From assembly GCA_018827685.1 (NCBI GenBank), contig JAHJXD010000006.1, positions 1-22,585 on the forward strand: a stretch of DNA of 22,585 nucleotides, read 5' to 3'. Made by a program: the position numbers and the translations under genes. The notes beneath the pieces are model-generated. The model was not told where the DNA came from. It did no database searches and saw only the letters and a program-made list of their open reading frames with translations. The stretch comes from Patescibacteria group bacterium. Lineage in GTDB: Bacteria; Patescibacteriota; Patescibacteriia; Patescibacteriales; GWC2-42-12. Positions 6,745 through 14,386 of this stretch are shown here, piece by piece (within the stretch, counting starts at the first letter, position 1; every line of letters begins with the position of its first letter).

Positions 6745-8736
6745 TTATAACAACAATCCCACAATCAATAATGCTACTATATTTAGAATTTTAATCATTG
6801 GATTGATGGCAGGACCAGCAGTATCCTTATAAGGATCGCCGACCGTATCGCCTGTGATCGCTGCTTTATGCGCTTCTGAACCTTTACCGCCGAAATTGCC
6901 TGCTTCAATATATTTTTTGGCATTATCCCAAGCGCCGCCGCCGGAAGTCATAGAGATGGCAACAAAAATACCAGTAATAATTGAACCGACCAAAAGTCCG
7001 CCCAAGGCTTCTATGCCTAAAACAAAACCGATTAAAATTGGAGCGGCTACTGGAATCAAGGCCGGAATAATCATCTGACCAATCGCGGCTTTAGTTACAA
7101 TGTCCACGGTGCGGCCATAATCAGGTTTTTCTGTGCCAGCCATAATGCCGGGCTTTTCTTTAAACTGCGCCCTTACATCTTCAACTACTGAACCAGCCGC
7201 CCTGCCTACTGCCTGCATTGATAAAGCGGCAAAATAATACGGCAATAATCCGCCGATGAATAATCCAACCAAAACTTTCGGATCGTTAATTAAGAATTGA
7301 TAAGTATCCGGGATACTGTGAGTAAAATCAGCGAATAATACCAAAGTGGCTAAAGCGGCTGAACCAATAGCATAGCCTTTGGTCACGGCCTTGGTTGTAT
7401 TTCCTACCGCGTCTAACGGATCAGTAATCGCGCGCACTTCATCGCCCATTTCCGCCATTTCGGCAATACCTCCGGCATTATCAGTAATCGGACCGTAAGA
7501 ATCAATGGTAACAATTATACCAGCCATAGACAACATAGCCATGGCCGCAATAGACACTCCGTAAAGTCCGGCTAAACTATATGCTCCTAAAATAGCTGCA
7601 ACAATCGACAGAACCGGCCACATAGTTGATTTCATAGAAACTGCCAACCCGGCAATAACATTAGTGCCATGACCGGTTTTTGATGCTTCGGCAATTGATT
7701 TTACCGGCCCATACTTGGTTGAAGTATAATATTCAGTAATTACTACCATGGCCGCGCAAACCGCCAAGCCAATGAGTGAAGCTAAATATAAACTCATAAC
7801 ACTGTAAGTTCGGTTAGCCCTCATCAACCAATTAGTTATAGGATAAAAAGCTATAGCGGCTAAAACACCAGTTACAATCAAACCTTTATATAAAGCGTGC
7901 ATAATATTTTGGCTCTTGCCTAATTTTATAAAAAAACTACCGATAATTGAAGTGATAATAGAAACTGCGCCGATAACCAAAGGATAAAGCACGGCGTTTT
8001 CAAAACCTACGAAAAGCAGTGATCCTAAAATCATAGTAGCAATGCAAGTTACCACATAAGTTTCAAACAAATCAGCGGCCATGCCGGCGCAGTCTCCAAC
8101 ATTATCTCCAACATTGTCAGCGATAACTGCCGGATTGCGCGGATCATCTTCTGGAATACCGACCTCGACTTTACCCACCAAATCAGCTCCCACGTCTGCG
8201 GCCTTAGTAAAAATACCGCCACCCAAGCGCGCGAAAATTGAAATTAAAGAACCGCCAAAACCCAAACCGATTAGGGCATGAGTGTCTTTAGTTATAAAAT
8301 AGAATCCGGCTGTACCGAACAAGGCTAAGCCTACTACTAACATACCGGTGACATTGCCCCCCTGAACCGCTATACTTAACGCTTTGGCTAAACCGCTTCT
8401 GGCCGCTTCAGCAGTTTTAACATTGGCGCGCACAGAAATATTCATGCCAATATAACCGGTTAAAGCTGATAAACCAGCGCCTAGTAAAAATGCTAAAGCC
8501 ATAGTCCAACCCAATTTAGGAATAAAACCAATAATTAAAAAAATAACAACCGCTACTGCTGCGATGGTTTTATATTGACGGTTTAAATAAGCTTTGGCTC
8601 CATCCTGAATGGCTTTGGCAATAAACTGCATTTTTTCATTACCGTCCGGCAAACGCAATACCAATTTAATTAAAATGGCTCCGTAAATAATGGCAAGTGC
8701 AGCACTGCCAAAAATAAACAACGTTGTTAATGTCAT
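6745..8736 (-). CDS. hppA: Membrane-bound proton-translocating pyrophosphatase, K+-independent type
   Basis: A 663-residue, about 16-helix integral membrane enzyme coupling PPi hydrolysis to ion export. The hallmark substrate loop DDPRNPAVIADNVGDNVGDCAG (about 195-216) supplies Asp residues for Mg-PPi. Further conserved loops are TDNAGGIAEMAEMG (about 415-430) and GGGAWDNAKKYIE with GDTVGDPYKDTAGPAINP near the C-terminus. The diagnostic GNTTKAVTKG (about 445) carries Lys and Thr where K+-dependent enzymes have Ala and Gly. By established family rules this marks the K+-independent subfamily, whose known members pump protons. It probably conserves energy from biosynthetic PPi in a metabolically reduced cell. 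It lies between nusA (23 nt) and tig on the minus strand. Confidence 0.96.
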   Translation of the reverse strand: MTLTTLFIFGSAALAIIYGAILIKLVLRLPDGNEKMQFIAKAIQDGAKAYLNRQYKTIAAVAVVIFLIIGFIPKLGWTMALAFLLGAGLSALTGYIGMNISVRANVKTAEAARSGLAKALSIAVQGGNVTGMLVVGLALFGTAGFYFITKDTHALIGLGFGGSLISIFARLGGGIFTKAADVGADLVGKVEVGIPEDDPRNPAVIADNVGDNVGDCAGMAADLFETYVVTCIATMILGSLLFVGFENAVLYPLVIGAVSIITSIIGSFFIKLGKSQNIMHALYKGLIVTGVLAAIAFYPITNWLMRANRTYSVMSLYLASLIGLAVCAAMVVITEYYTSTKYGPVKSIAEASKTGHGTNVIAGLAVSMKSTMWPVLSIVAAILGAYSLAGLYGVSIAAMAMLSMAGIIVTIDSYGPITDNAGGIAEMAEMGDEVRAITDPLDAVGNTTKAVTKGYAIGSAALATLVLFADFTHSIPDTYQFLINDPKVLVGLFIGGLLPYYFAALSMQAVGRAAGSVVEDVRAQFKEKPGIMAGTEKPDYGRTVDIVTKAAIGQMIIPALIPVAAPILIGFVLGIEALGGLLVGSIITGIFVAISMTSGGGAWDNAKKYIEAGNFGGKGSEAHKAAITGDTVGDPYKDTAGPAINPMIKILNIVALLIVGLLL

Positions 8737-8759
8737 AGAGTTTTAAATTTTAAATTAAT

Positions 8760-9989
8760 TTAGTTTTTTGAATTTGGCGCTTGTTCAGTATTCTGTTCAG
8801 TTTCATCCTCTTTTTTCTTTACTTCAGCTTTTTCTCCGATAATATCTAATTTACATCCAGTAAGCCTGGCAGCTAATCTAACGTTTTGTCCTTCGCGACC
8901 GATAGCTAAAGACAGCTGGTCTTCGGCTACTTTAATTACGGCCTTTTTTTCTTCACGATTAATTTCCACGCTTAAAATTTTAGCCGGAGCCAAGGCGTGG
9001 CCGATAAATTTAATCAAATCTTCGTCATATTCAATAATATCAATTTTTTCTCCTCCCAATTCACTAATAATAGTTTGGATTCTTGAGCCGCGCTGACCTA
9101 CGCAAGAACCTATTGGATCAACATTTTCACTGGCAGAGAAAACAGCTACTTTAGAGCGGCTGCCGGCTTCACGCGCTACGGCTTTTATCTCAACCAACTG
9201 GTTAGAAATTTCCGGTATTTCTAAATAAAACACTTTTTTTAAAATTTCATCCGAGGTGCGGGATAAAATAATTTCCGGCCCTTTGGGCGTAATGCCGACT
9301 TGTTTAATATAAACCTTTATTCGATCTCCTGAGCGGTATTTTTCGTTCATAATCTGTTCTTCGGCCGGTAAAATGCCCACAGCTTTATCTAAATCCACTA
9401 AAACAATTCTACCCTCTCGTCTTTGTACAACTCCGACCACGACTTCATGTTCTTTATTTTTAAACTCGCTGTAAATCATTTCGCGTTCAGCCTCTCTTAA
9501 TTTTTGGATAATTACTTGCTTGGCGGTTTGCGCGGCCATGCGACCATAATCGGCTGGAATTTTTAATTTAGTTTTTATAACATCGTCAACTTTTGCTGTC
9601 TTTTTTATTAATTTAGCATCTTTAATCTGAAGTTCGGTTTTAGGATTAAATTTTCTAATCTCTTCTCCCTCGGCTAAAGCTGCGGCGGACAAGTCTTTTG
9701 TTATTTTTTCTTTGGCTATCTTGTCTGTTATGGCTTTGGCAGAAACAGGTTCGCCCTCCGTAGATTCTTCAAGAGCAAGCGGAGGCATATCTTCAACCAC
9801 GGTTTTAACATCAAAAACTTTTGATTTACCGGTTTCCAGATCAAATTCAACCTTAATATTTTGGTTTTTTTCGCCAAAATCTTTGCGAAAAGCTGCGGCT
9901 AAAGCCGACTCAATTGTCTCAACCACTACTTCACGGCTTAACTTTTTCTCTTCGCAAATTTGTTTCATCGCGTTAGTTATGTCTGACAT
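8760..9989 (-). CDS. nusA: Transcription termination/antitermination protein NusA
   Basis: A 409-residue NusA. Residues 1-68 are the start of the RNA-polymerase-binding N-terminal domain (MSDITNAMKQICEEKKLSRE). Residues about 69-117 form an Ala/Glu/Lys-rich insertion absent from E. coli NusA. The conserved DYGRMAAQTAKQVIIQKLREAER follows at about 134-156. Next come an S1 domain (EHEVVVGVVQRREGRIVLVDL), KH1 (IGSCVGQRGSRIQTIISELGGEKIDII) and KH2 (SLAIGREGQNVRLAARLTG). A short charged tail replaces the acidic repeats of proteobacterial NusA. It binds the nascent RNA and polymerase and modulates pausing and termination. It is the first gene of the minus-strand block. The usual partners rimP and infB are not adjacent, which is a rearranged context. 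Confidence 0.96.
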   Translation of the reverse strand: MSDITNAMKQICEEKKLSREVVVETIESALAAAFRKDFGEKNQNIKVEFDLETGKSKVFDVKTVVEDMPPLALEESTEGEPVSAKAITDKIAKEKITKDLSAAALAEGEEIRKFNPKTELQIKDAKLIKKTAKVDDVIKTKLKIPADYGRMAAQTAKQVIIQKLREAEREMIYSEFKNKEHEVVVGVVQRREGRIVLVDLDKAVGILPAEEQIMNEKYRSGDRIKVYIKQVGITPKGPEIILSRTSDEILKKVFYLEIPEISNQLVEIKAVAREAGSRSKVAVFSASENVDPIGSCVGQRGSRIQTIISELGGEKIDIIEYDEDLIKFIGHALAPAKILSVEINREEKKAVIKVAEDQLSLAIGREGQNVRLAARLTGCKLDIIGEKAEVKKKEDETEQNTEQAPNSKN

Positions 9990-10033
9990 AATATTTAATT
10001 TATAATTTATAGCTGATTTGTAGAAGCAAAATT

Positions 10034-10066
10034 AAAGGCTAGTTTGAAATTAATCAACTAGCCTTT
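10034..10066. terminator. Inverted repeat between nusA and the AAA ATPase gene
   Basis: AAAGGCTAGTT (10034-10044) and its exact complement AACTAGCCTTT (10056-10066) flank an 11-nt loop. The tails are AT-rich but lack a long T-run on either strand. It lies 45 bp upstream of the nusA start codon, so it is either a bidirectional insulator-like terminator or a structure in the 5' region of the nusA transcript. Confidence 0.45.
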
Positions 10067-10235
10067 ATATCTATACAGTAGCATTACTCAAAAAACAAGT
10101 CAATGCACCGTGGATAAGTCCACAAAATCGGGTTAATTATTCAACGGTCTAAACATGTAATTCAAATTAAGCGCGAAGTAGAAAAATATAAAATGCAAAT
10201 AGAAAATTGATTTATTTATGCGTAAATACGATCAC
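10067..10235. other. Intergenic stretch with a coding-like remnant
   Basis: No complete gene is visible. A plus-strand frame without a start codon, 10118-10210, reads IIQRSKHVIQIKREVEKYKMQ in its middle and ends at a TGA. Its codon pattern looks like the tail of a decayed gene, family unknown. One near-match to a DnaA box (TTATCCACG on the minus strand, about 10109-10117) stands alone and is probably fortuitous. Confidence 0.3.
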
Positions 10236-10264
10236 TTGACTTTTCTATATCAATGAATTAATAT
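10236..10264 (+). promoter_or_regulatory. Promoter of the AAA ATPase gene
   Basis: TTGACT (10236-10241), a 17-bp spacer and TAATAT (10259-10264) match sigma70-type hexamers closely. The start codon follows 43 nt later, and AAAGG at 10291-10295 could serve as a ribosome-binding site 11 nt before the ATG at 10307. Confidence 0.6.
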
Positions 10265-10306
10265 AGTAAATAGGATTTGTATATCATTTGAAAGGTATAG
10301 AAAAAT

Positions 10307-11770
10307 ATGGCTCAAAAACAAATAAATCAATATATTCAAAATCAGCTGAGCAGAGCGCCATTTCTTTTAAGAAGCTTAACTCATGATGGAGATGGGAATC
10401 CATATCTTGCGCGGAATATTTTTATTCAAATAGAAAAATATATTAATGATTTTATCGCTGGCAAGAAAGAAGTGCGAATTATTGGAATACCAGGTCTTCG
10501 CGGCGCAGGTAAAACAACTTTACTGGCTCAATTATTTTTTAAACTCTTTCCGCAACACCAAAGAGAACTTCTTTATATTTCCGTAGATCAGATTGTCAAT
10601 ATTTTGCGATCAGATTTATACAGCGCGCTTGAAGAGTACCAAAAAATACTTGGCGAAAGTTTTGAAAGACTTGATAAAAACATTTTTATTTTTATAGATG
10701 AAATCCATTTTGATAAAAACTGGCCATCTGTTTTAAAGTCAATTTATGATAAATCAAAAAACGTATTTGTGATTTGCACTGGTTCCTCTGCTATTTCCTT
10801 GCAATCAACAACTGATATTGCGCGAAGAATTATTTTTGAGAAATTATACCCGATGAATTTTGAGGAGTACATTATGCTTAAAACAAATTGTCTTGCTTCA
10901 CAAAAAACAGAAATTAAAACTAAATTTCCCATGAAAGAGCTAAAGGAAAAAATAAAAAACGCTCTTTTTTATAGCAAAAGCGCTGATGCGTGTTATGCAA
11001 ATTTAAACAATATCCAAAAAGATGTTAAAAAATATTGGCTTGACGTAGATCAACTTGAGATTAATAAATATTTAAAGTTTGATACAATGCCATTTGCTTT
11101 ATGTATAGATGATGAAAATAAATCTCATGCGTTGATGAACGAACTAATTGATCGCGTTATTGAAAAGGATTTGTTTGAACTTAATAAATTTAGCGTTGAG
11201 ACAATTGAAAAAATAAAAAATATTCTTTTAATGGTCGCCAGCAGCGATGAAATAAGTATTACGAGTTTAGCAAAAAATTTGACTGATATTTCTAAAAATA
11301 CTTTGATTGATATTTTTTCTGCATTAGAAAAAGCAGAGATGATTATTCGTGTGTATCCTTATGGCTCTGTTTATAAAAAAGTGCGCAAGCCATCAAAATA
11401 TTATTTTATGACTCCAGCAATACGTTACGCTTTGCTTAGTATTGTTGATGGCGCGTCAGCATTTGAAAAATATAAAGGAAAATATTTGGAAGATATTGCC
11501 GCTCTTTATTTGCGCAAAGAATTTGGAAGAAATCTTATTTCGCCAATTTATTACGATTCAACCAAAGGAGGCGCTGATTTTATTTTACAAATTGGTGATA
11601 AAAAAATTGTTTTAGAAATCGGATTTGGCAATAAAAAAACGCAACAAGCAGAAACTTCATTAGAGAAAACGCAAGGAAACTATGGACTTGTTATTTCTAA
11701 AAGCAATTTTGAATTTTTGCGTGATAAAAATATTATAAAAGTTCCATTAGAATTCTTTTTATTAATATGA
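10307..11770 (+). CDS. AAA family ATPase (AAA_14 + DUF4143-like)
   Basis: A 487-residue P-loop ATPase. Walker A is GLRGAGKTT (63-71), Walker B IFIFIDEIH (126-134), and TGSSA (158-162) is the sensor-1-like strand end. The middle (about 250-350) is a winged-helix-like segment (SITSLAKNLTDISKNTLIDIFSALEKAEMI). The C-terminus (about 385-487) resembles the DUF4143 restriction-endonuclease-like fold: YLEDIAALYLRKEF, then GGADFILQIGDKKIVLEIGFG. The usual E-V-K of that fold reads E-I-G here, so the lysine is missing and nuclease activity is doubtful. These ATPases are common in archaea and CPR, often in accessory regions, and their function is unknown. It has its own promoter and differs in strand from nusA. 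No cognate partner gene is obvious. Confidence 0.85.
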   Translation: MAQKQINQYIQNQLSRAPFLLRSLTHDGDGNPYLARNIFIQIEKYINDFIAGKKEVRIIGIPGLRGAGKTTLLAQLFFKLFPQHQRELLYISVDQIVNILRSDLYSALEEYQKILGESFERLDKNIFIFIDEIHFDKNWPSVLKSIYDKSKNVFVICTGSSAISLQSTTDIARRIIFEKLYPMNFEEYIMLKTNCLASQKTEIKTKFPMKELKEKIKNALFYSKSADACYANLNNIQKDVKKYWLDVDQLEINKYLKFDTMPFALCIDDENKSHALMNELIDRVIEKDLFELNKFSVETIEKIKNILLMVASSDEISITSLAKNLTDISKNTLIDIFSALEKAEMIIRVYPYGSVYKKVRKPSKYYFMTPAIRYALLSIVDGASAFEKYKGKYLEDIAALYLRKEFGRNLISPIYYDSTKGGADFILQIGDKKIVLEIGFGNKKTQQAETSLEKTQGNYGLVISKSNFEFLRDKNIIKVPLEFFLLI

Positions 11771-11811
11771 CCGCAATTAAATAAAGTAACTAAATTTTAA
11801 TATGAGATTTT

Positions 11812-11988
11812 ATGCAGATACCAACTAATGTTTCGTTAAAACAGGAAGGACAATATTGTATCCACTGCTTTTCACAAAAAGTTGAAAGAACTTATCAAAA
11901 CGGCTTAACATATTATTATTGCCAATCGTGTGACAAGACCGCAGAAAGAAGTTTAGTTGACTTATTTTTTATTAATCTGTATTATTAA
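11812..11988 (+). CDS. Small zinc-ribbon protein, possibly a truncated N-terminus
   Basis: A 58-codon frame starting at the ATG at 11812, ending TAA at 11986-11988. It carries four cysteines in a ribbon pattern, Y-C-I-H-C and Y-Y-C-Q-S-C, followed by D-K-T-A-E-R-S-L-V. The C-x2-C ... C-x2-C spacing predicts one bound zinc. As I recall, a similar ribbon followed by R-S-L-V forms the N-terminus of some CPR Nudix-like hydrolases. Here the protein stops 14 residues later, so it may be a remnant of such a gene. It sits between the AAA ATPase and hicB on the same strand. No clear ribosome-binding site. Confidence 0.55.
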   Translation: MQIPTNVSLKQEGQYCIHCFSQKVERTYQNGLTYYYCQSCDKTAERSLVDLFFINLYY

Positions 11989-12009
11989 AAATAAGAAATA
12001 TTTAAACAT

Positions 12010-12228
12010 ATGCGCAAAATAGACCTAAAATCAGTTGTCTGGAAAGAGGGCAAATATTATATCTCTCAGTGTTTGGAAGTTGAGGTTTCCAGCTTTGGCA
12101 AAACCAAAAAAGAAGCCTTAGCTATGCTACAAGAAGCATTAGAATTATATTTTGAAGATATTCCGATTCCGAAAAAGTCAGAGGTAAAAAATCCGATTAT
12201 CGCTTCGGTAAAGCTTCAATATGCCTAA
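12010..12228 (+). CDS. hicB: HicB-family antitoxin
   Basis: A 72-residue protein with the partial RNase H-like fold of HicB: SVVWKEGKYYISQCLEVEVSSFGKTKKEALAMLQEALELYFED. The strand-strand-strand then K-E-A-L-x-x-L-x-E-A-L helix pattern is diagnostic. HicB binds and masks the HicA mRNA interferase. No C-terminal DNA-binding domain (HTH or ribbon-helix-helix) is present, so this is the short class, and autoregulation by HicB alone is uncertain. The stop codon overlaps the downstream hicA start by 8 nt, typical of translational coupling in toxin-antitoxin pairs. The order antitoxin-then-toxin is the reverse of classic E. coli hicAB but common elsewhere. Confidence 0.82.
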   Translation: MRKIDLKSVVWKEGKYYISQCLEVEVSSFGKTKKEALAMLQEALELYFEDIPIPKKSEVKNPIIASVKLQYA

Positions 12229-12493
12229 ACCCTATCCACTTCGTATCGTACTTAAAGTCCTTCTTAATAAGGGCTTCCTTTTTGTTTCACAAAACGGTTC
12301 GCACACCAAGTACCGTTGCCATCACAATCCACAATTAACCGTGATCGTGCCGCTACACGGCAAAGAGGTGCGCTATGGCACTTTTAGGTCTATTTTGCGC
12401 CAAGCTAAGTCATATTTATCCAGCTGGTTAAAATCCAGCCAATCTAAAGGCCAACCACCAAGATTGTATCAAACCCCACACTTAAATTGGTGA
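12221..12493 (+). CDS. hicA: HicA-family mRNA interferase toxin, abnormal C-terminus
   Basis: A 90-residue frame whose first 62 residues are a complete HicA double-stranded-RNA-binding-like domain: LKVLLNKGFLFVSQNGSHTKYR with the catalytic His28 in G-S-H, then VIVPLHGKEVRYGTFRSILRQA. HicA cleaves mRNA independently of the ribosome. Homologues usually end 5-15 residues after RSILRQA. Here about 27 unrelated residues follow (SYLSSWLKSSQSKG...), running to the point where group II intron sequence appears to start. The 3' end has probably been replaced or disrupted, so activity is uncertain, although the core is intact. It overlaps hicB by 8 nt. Confidence 0.75.
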   Translation: MPKPYPLRIVLKVLLNKGFLFVSQNGSHTKYRCHHNPQLTVIVPLHGKEVRYGTFRSILRQAKSYLSSWLKSSQSKGQPPRLYQTPHLNW

Positions 12494-13145
12494 CGAAATA
12501 AGTGAAGCTGGGGCGAGAAAATTATCAGACCGCAAAATTCCGCGATAGCGGAATTGAAGGGATTGAGCCGCGAAAATTATATATAACGCAGAGGTCAACC
12601 TTGTTCATATATGGGAAGACAACATTGCGTCAAGCGAAAAAAAAGGTGAGCTTGAGCGCAACTCTGCCGAGGTCTAAGACCGTGGTAAGATAAGGAATGG
12701 ATAAATATGGAACTTGGGAGGTCTGTTTGCCCTTCTCGAAATTAAACAACTCGAGACAACCTCAAGCAAGTTGAAGAAACAAGCAAGGGGCTAAAAGCAA
12801 ACAGAAGTCTGAGCAGTTCGTATTACCCTACGTTTGCCTGTAATGGGTTTACCCTGTTAGATAGAAATGTTTAATAGGGTTCATTCTGAAGGATAGCAGT
12901 ATCTAACAGGGTGAAGCACGGGGAAGGGGCTGTCGCTAATATTTAAGAGTAAATGGCAAACAAATGCCATACACAGCGATGGAAAATGACATAGCAACAA
13001 AACTTACTCTTATCGCCAAAAGGTCGATACAAAATCCGCAAGAGAAATTCACCTCGTTGCAACATCTATTAAAGTCGGAATATCTCGCAGAATGCTATCA
13101 AGAATTAAAAAAAGACAAAGCAGCGGGCGTGGATGGCAAAACAAT
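12490..13145 (+). mobile_element. Group II intron remnant (5' RNA domains and RT start; 3' part missing)
   Basis: From about 12490 (GGTGACGAAATAAGTGAAGC) the sequence changes to the G- and A-rich, stem-rich style of a bacterial group II intron, with stretches such as TATGGAACTTGGGAGGTCTG and ATTACCCTACG. From 12964 it enters a frame encoding the first 60 residues of a group II reverse transcriptase/maturase: KLTLIAKRSIQNPQEKFTSL, then AECYQELKKDKAAGVDGKT, the RT-0 and RT-1 blocks. The similarity stops at about 13145, before the catalytic YADD region. No domain V-like hairpin is visible downstream to about 14700, so the intron is dead. The exact 5' boundary is uncertain; GUGYG would be expected and GTGAC is seen. 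Confidence 0.65.
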
Positions 13146-14100
13146 TTTATTAGATATGGCCTCAAACTCTATCGGCGGAATTAGGGAGATAATTAAAAGT
13201 TATCATCGTGACGGTTTGAAAGCAGCTTTAATGATCGGAGAAGATATAAAAACAGCACTAAGCGTTGAGGGCGGAGATCGAGACGCGCCAAGCGTTATAC
13301 CTTGGCAGGAATTAAATCAAGATATATCTTATGCCAAGTTCCCACTTAATAATACCAACGATATTACATTTAACTTAATTCCACAAAATGCAACTGCTAA
13401 GGAAATCAATAATATCCTGAATCCCCAAGAAGGTGTTTCTGTAATATTGGGCGGCGTGAGTACATATCAAGCTGAAATTCTTACATCACTACTTTATCCA
13501 ATTAGTTCTGACCAATATACAATTAAAAGAGATAAAATCATCAAGGCGCTAAACAAATTTACTGATAATAGAAAAACAAGCTATGGCAATAAAATTGAAG
13601 TTTTCGAGGATAACGATCCTAATATTCATGCCGCGTTCGATTGGGATTCATTTTCGAAATTGGGCAATATACAATTTACTAAAAATTGTGAAAATTGCTT
13701 AGTTAATGAAACCAACCAATACAAACTATTTATGGCCAGAGGACATGCCCTTCCCTCATTCATTCAAATTGGACGCAATATGATGGCAAGTGAAGTAAAA
13801 AAGATACGCACGCCGTTTTTTATGGCTAATGGTTGCTATGTGCAAGGTTGGTTTTCAGCCGCAACAAAACCAAATGGAAAATTAGACCCACCCAATAGAA
13901 CGTCGGAAATCTTTATTGAGCAGATATTTGATTCAAACTATTTACGAATAATGCTACTGGGCACCGAGAGTAGCGATACTAGTTATAAAAAATTTATTGA
14001 CGCCTTGAATAATAACAAAACCATAGCTGAAGCTTATCTGTTGGAAAAAAATCCTATGGCCAGTACTTTTTATGGAGATCCAACTTTTAGGTTTAATTAA
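12964..14100 (+). CDS. Chimeric ORF: group II RT N-terminus fused to a C25-like caspase-fold peptidase fragment
   Basis: A 378-residue open frame made of two unrelated parts. Residues 1-60 are the start of a group II intron reverse transcriptase (see intron entry). Residues about 61-378 look like the C-terminal part of a gingipain/clostripain-like C25 cysteine peptidase. His261 in LFMARGHALP and Cys291 in FFMANGCYVQG have the spacing and setting of the catalytic dyad (G-H then A-x-x-C-Y). The end shows S-S-D-T-S-Y, KTIAEAYL and the terminal STFYGDPTFRF, a frequent C25 ending (Y-G-D-P-T-L-R). The peptidase lacks a signal peptide and normal N-terminus, so it cannot be secreted as it stands. Probably an insertion/deletion product; whether it is expressed is unknown. 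The frame has stayed open, suggesting a recent event or selection. Confidence 0.6.
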   Translation: MPYTAMENDIATKLTLIAKRSIQNPQEKFTSLQHLLKSEYLAECYQELKKDKAAGVDGKTILLDMASNSIGGIREIIKSYHRDGLKAALMIGEDIKTALSVEGGDRDAPSVIPWQELNQDISYAKFPLNNTNDITFNLIPQNATAKEINNILNPQEGVSVILGGVSTYQAEILTSLLYPISSDQYTIKRDKIIKALNKFTDNRKTSYGNKIEVFEDNDPNIHAAFDWDSFSKLGNIQFTKNCENCLVNETNQYKLFMARGHALPSFIQIGRNMMASEVKKIRTPFFMANGCYVQGWFSAATKPNGKLDPPNRTSEIFIEQIFDSNYLRIMLLGTESSDTSYKKFIDALNNNKTIAEAYLLEKNPMASTFYGDPTFRFN

Positions 14101-14121
14101 ATAAAATAAAGGTAATCAATG

Positions 14122-14172
14122 TGTCTTGGTTCAAAAAATTCACCCCTTGCCCCTCTTTTTTGAGCCAAGACA
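14122..14172. terminator. Strong hairpin after the chimeric ORF
   Basis: TGTCTTGGTTCAAAAAA (14122-14138) pairs with TTTTTTGAGCCAAGACA (14156-14172) over 17 positions with one G-U, enclosing a C-rich loop. It starts 22 nt after the stop codon at 14100. The A/T inner stem makes it terminator-like for the plus strand, although the trailing T-run is weak. Confidence 0.5.
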
Positions 14173-14292
14173 AAAATCAAATTTTCTTTTAGAGTAGACA
14201 AAGATTATACTGTTAAACACGAAGATAAAAAATTTACATCGTACAACACCGAGTATGCGGCTACGATAAAATTCCCTTTTACATTACATTAA
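14164..14292 (+). pseudogene. Coding-like remnant without a start
   Basis: A 42-codon plus-strand frame between a TGA (14161-14163) and a TAA (14290-14292) with no start codon. It reads FRVDKDYTVKHEDKKFTSYN and ends IKFPFTLH. The composition is protein-like rather than random for this AT content. The family is not recognised; it may be a decayed piece of the same accessory gene that contributed the peptidase fragment. Confidence 0.25.
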
Positions 14293-14353
14293 TGAGTTGA
14301 ATTTTATCTCCGCCCAAATTTTAATGCTTTTTTATTTTTTAATACGGCAAATC

Positions 14354-14381
14354 AAAAACCACCTCGCTTTTGAGATGGTTT
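14354..14381 (-). terminator. Intrinsic terminator after the tRNA-like RNA
   Basis: On the minus strand AAACCATCTC, the loop AAAAGC and GAGGTGGTTT form a 10-bp stem with one U-G pair, followed by TTGATTT so that the T-run starts in the stem. It begins 5 nt after the 3' end of the tRNA-like element. Confidence 0.65.
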
Positions 14382-14386
14382 CTGAA

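Noticed and set aside
10109..10117. DnaA-box-like TTATCCACG
   Set aside because: A single imperfect match with no cluster, AT-rich unwinding region or dnaA nearby; not an origin.
12502..12693. 63-codon open frame
   Set aside because: It falls within the structured RNA portion of the intron remnant and has no protein-like features.
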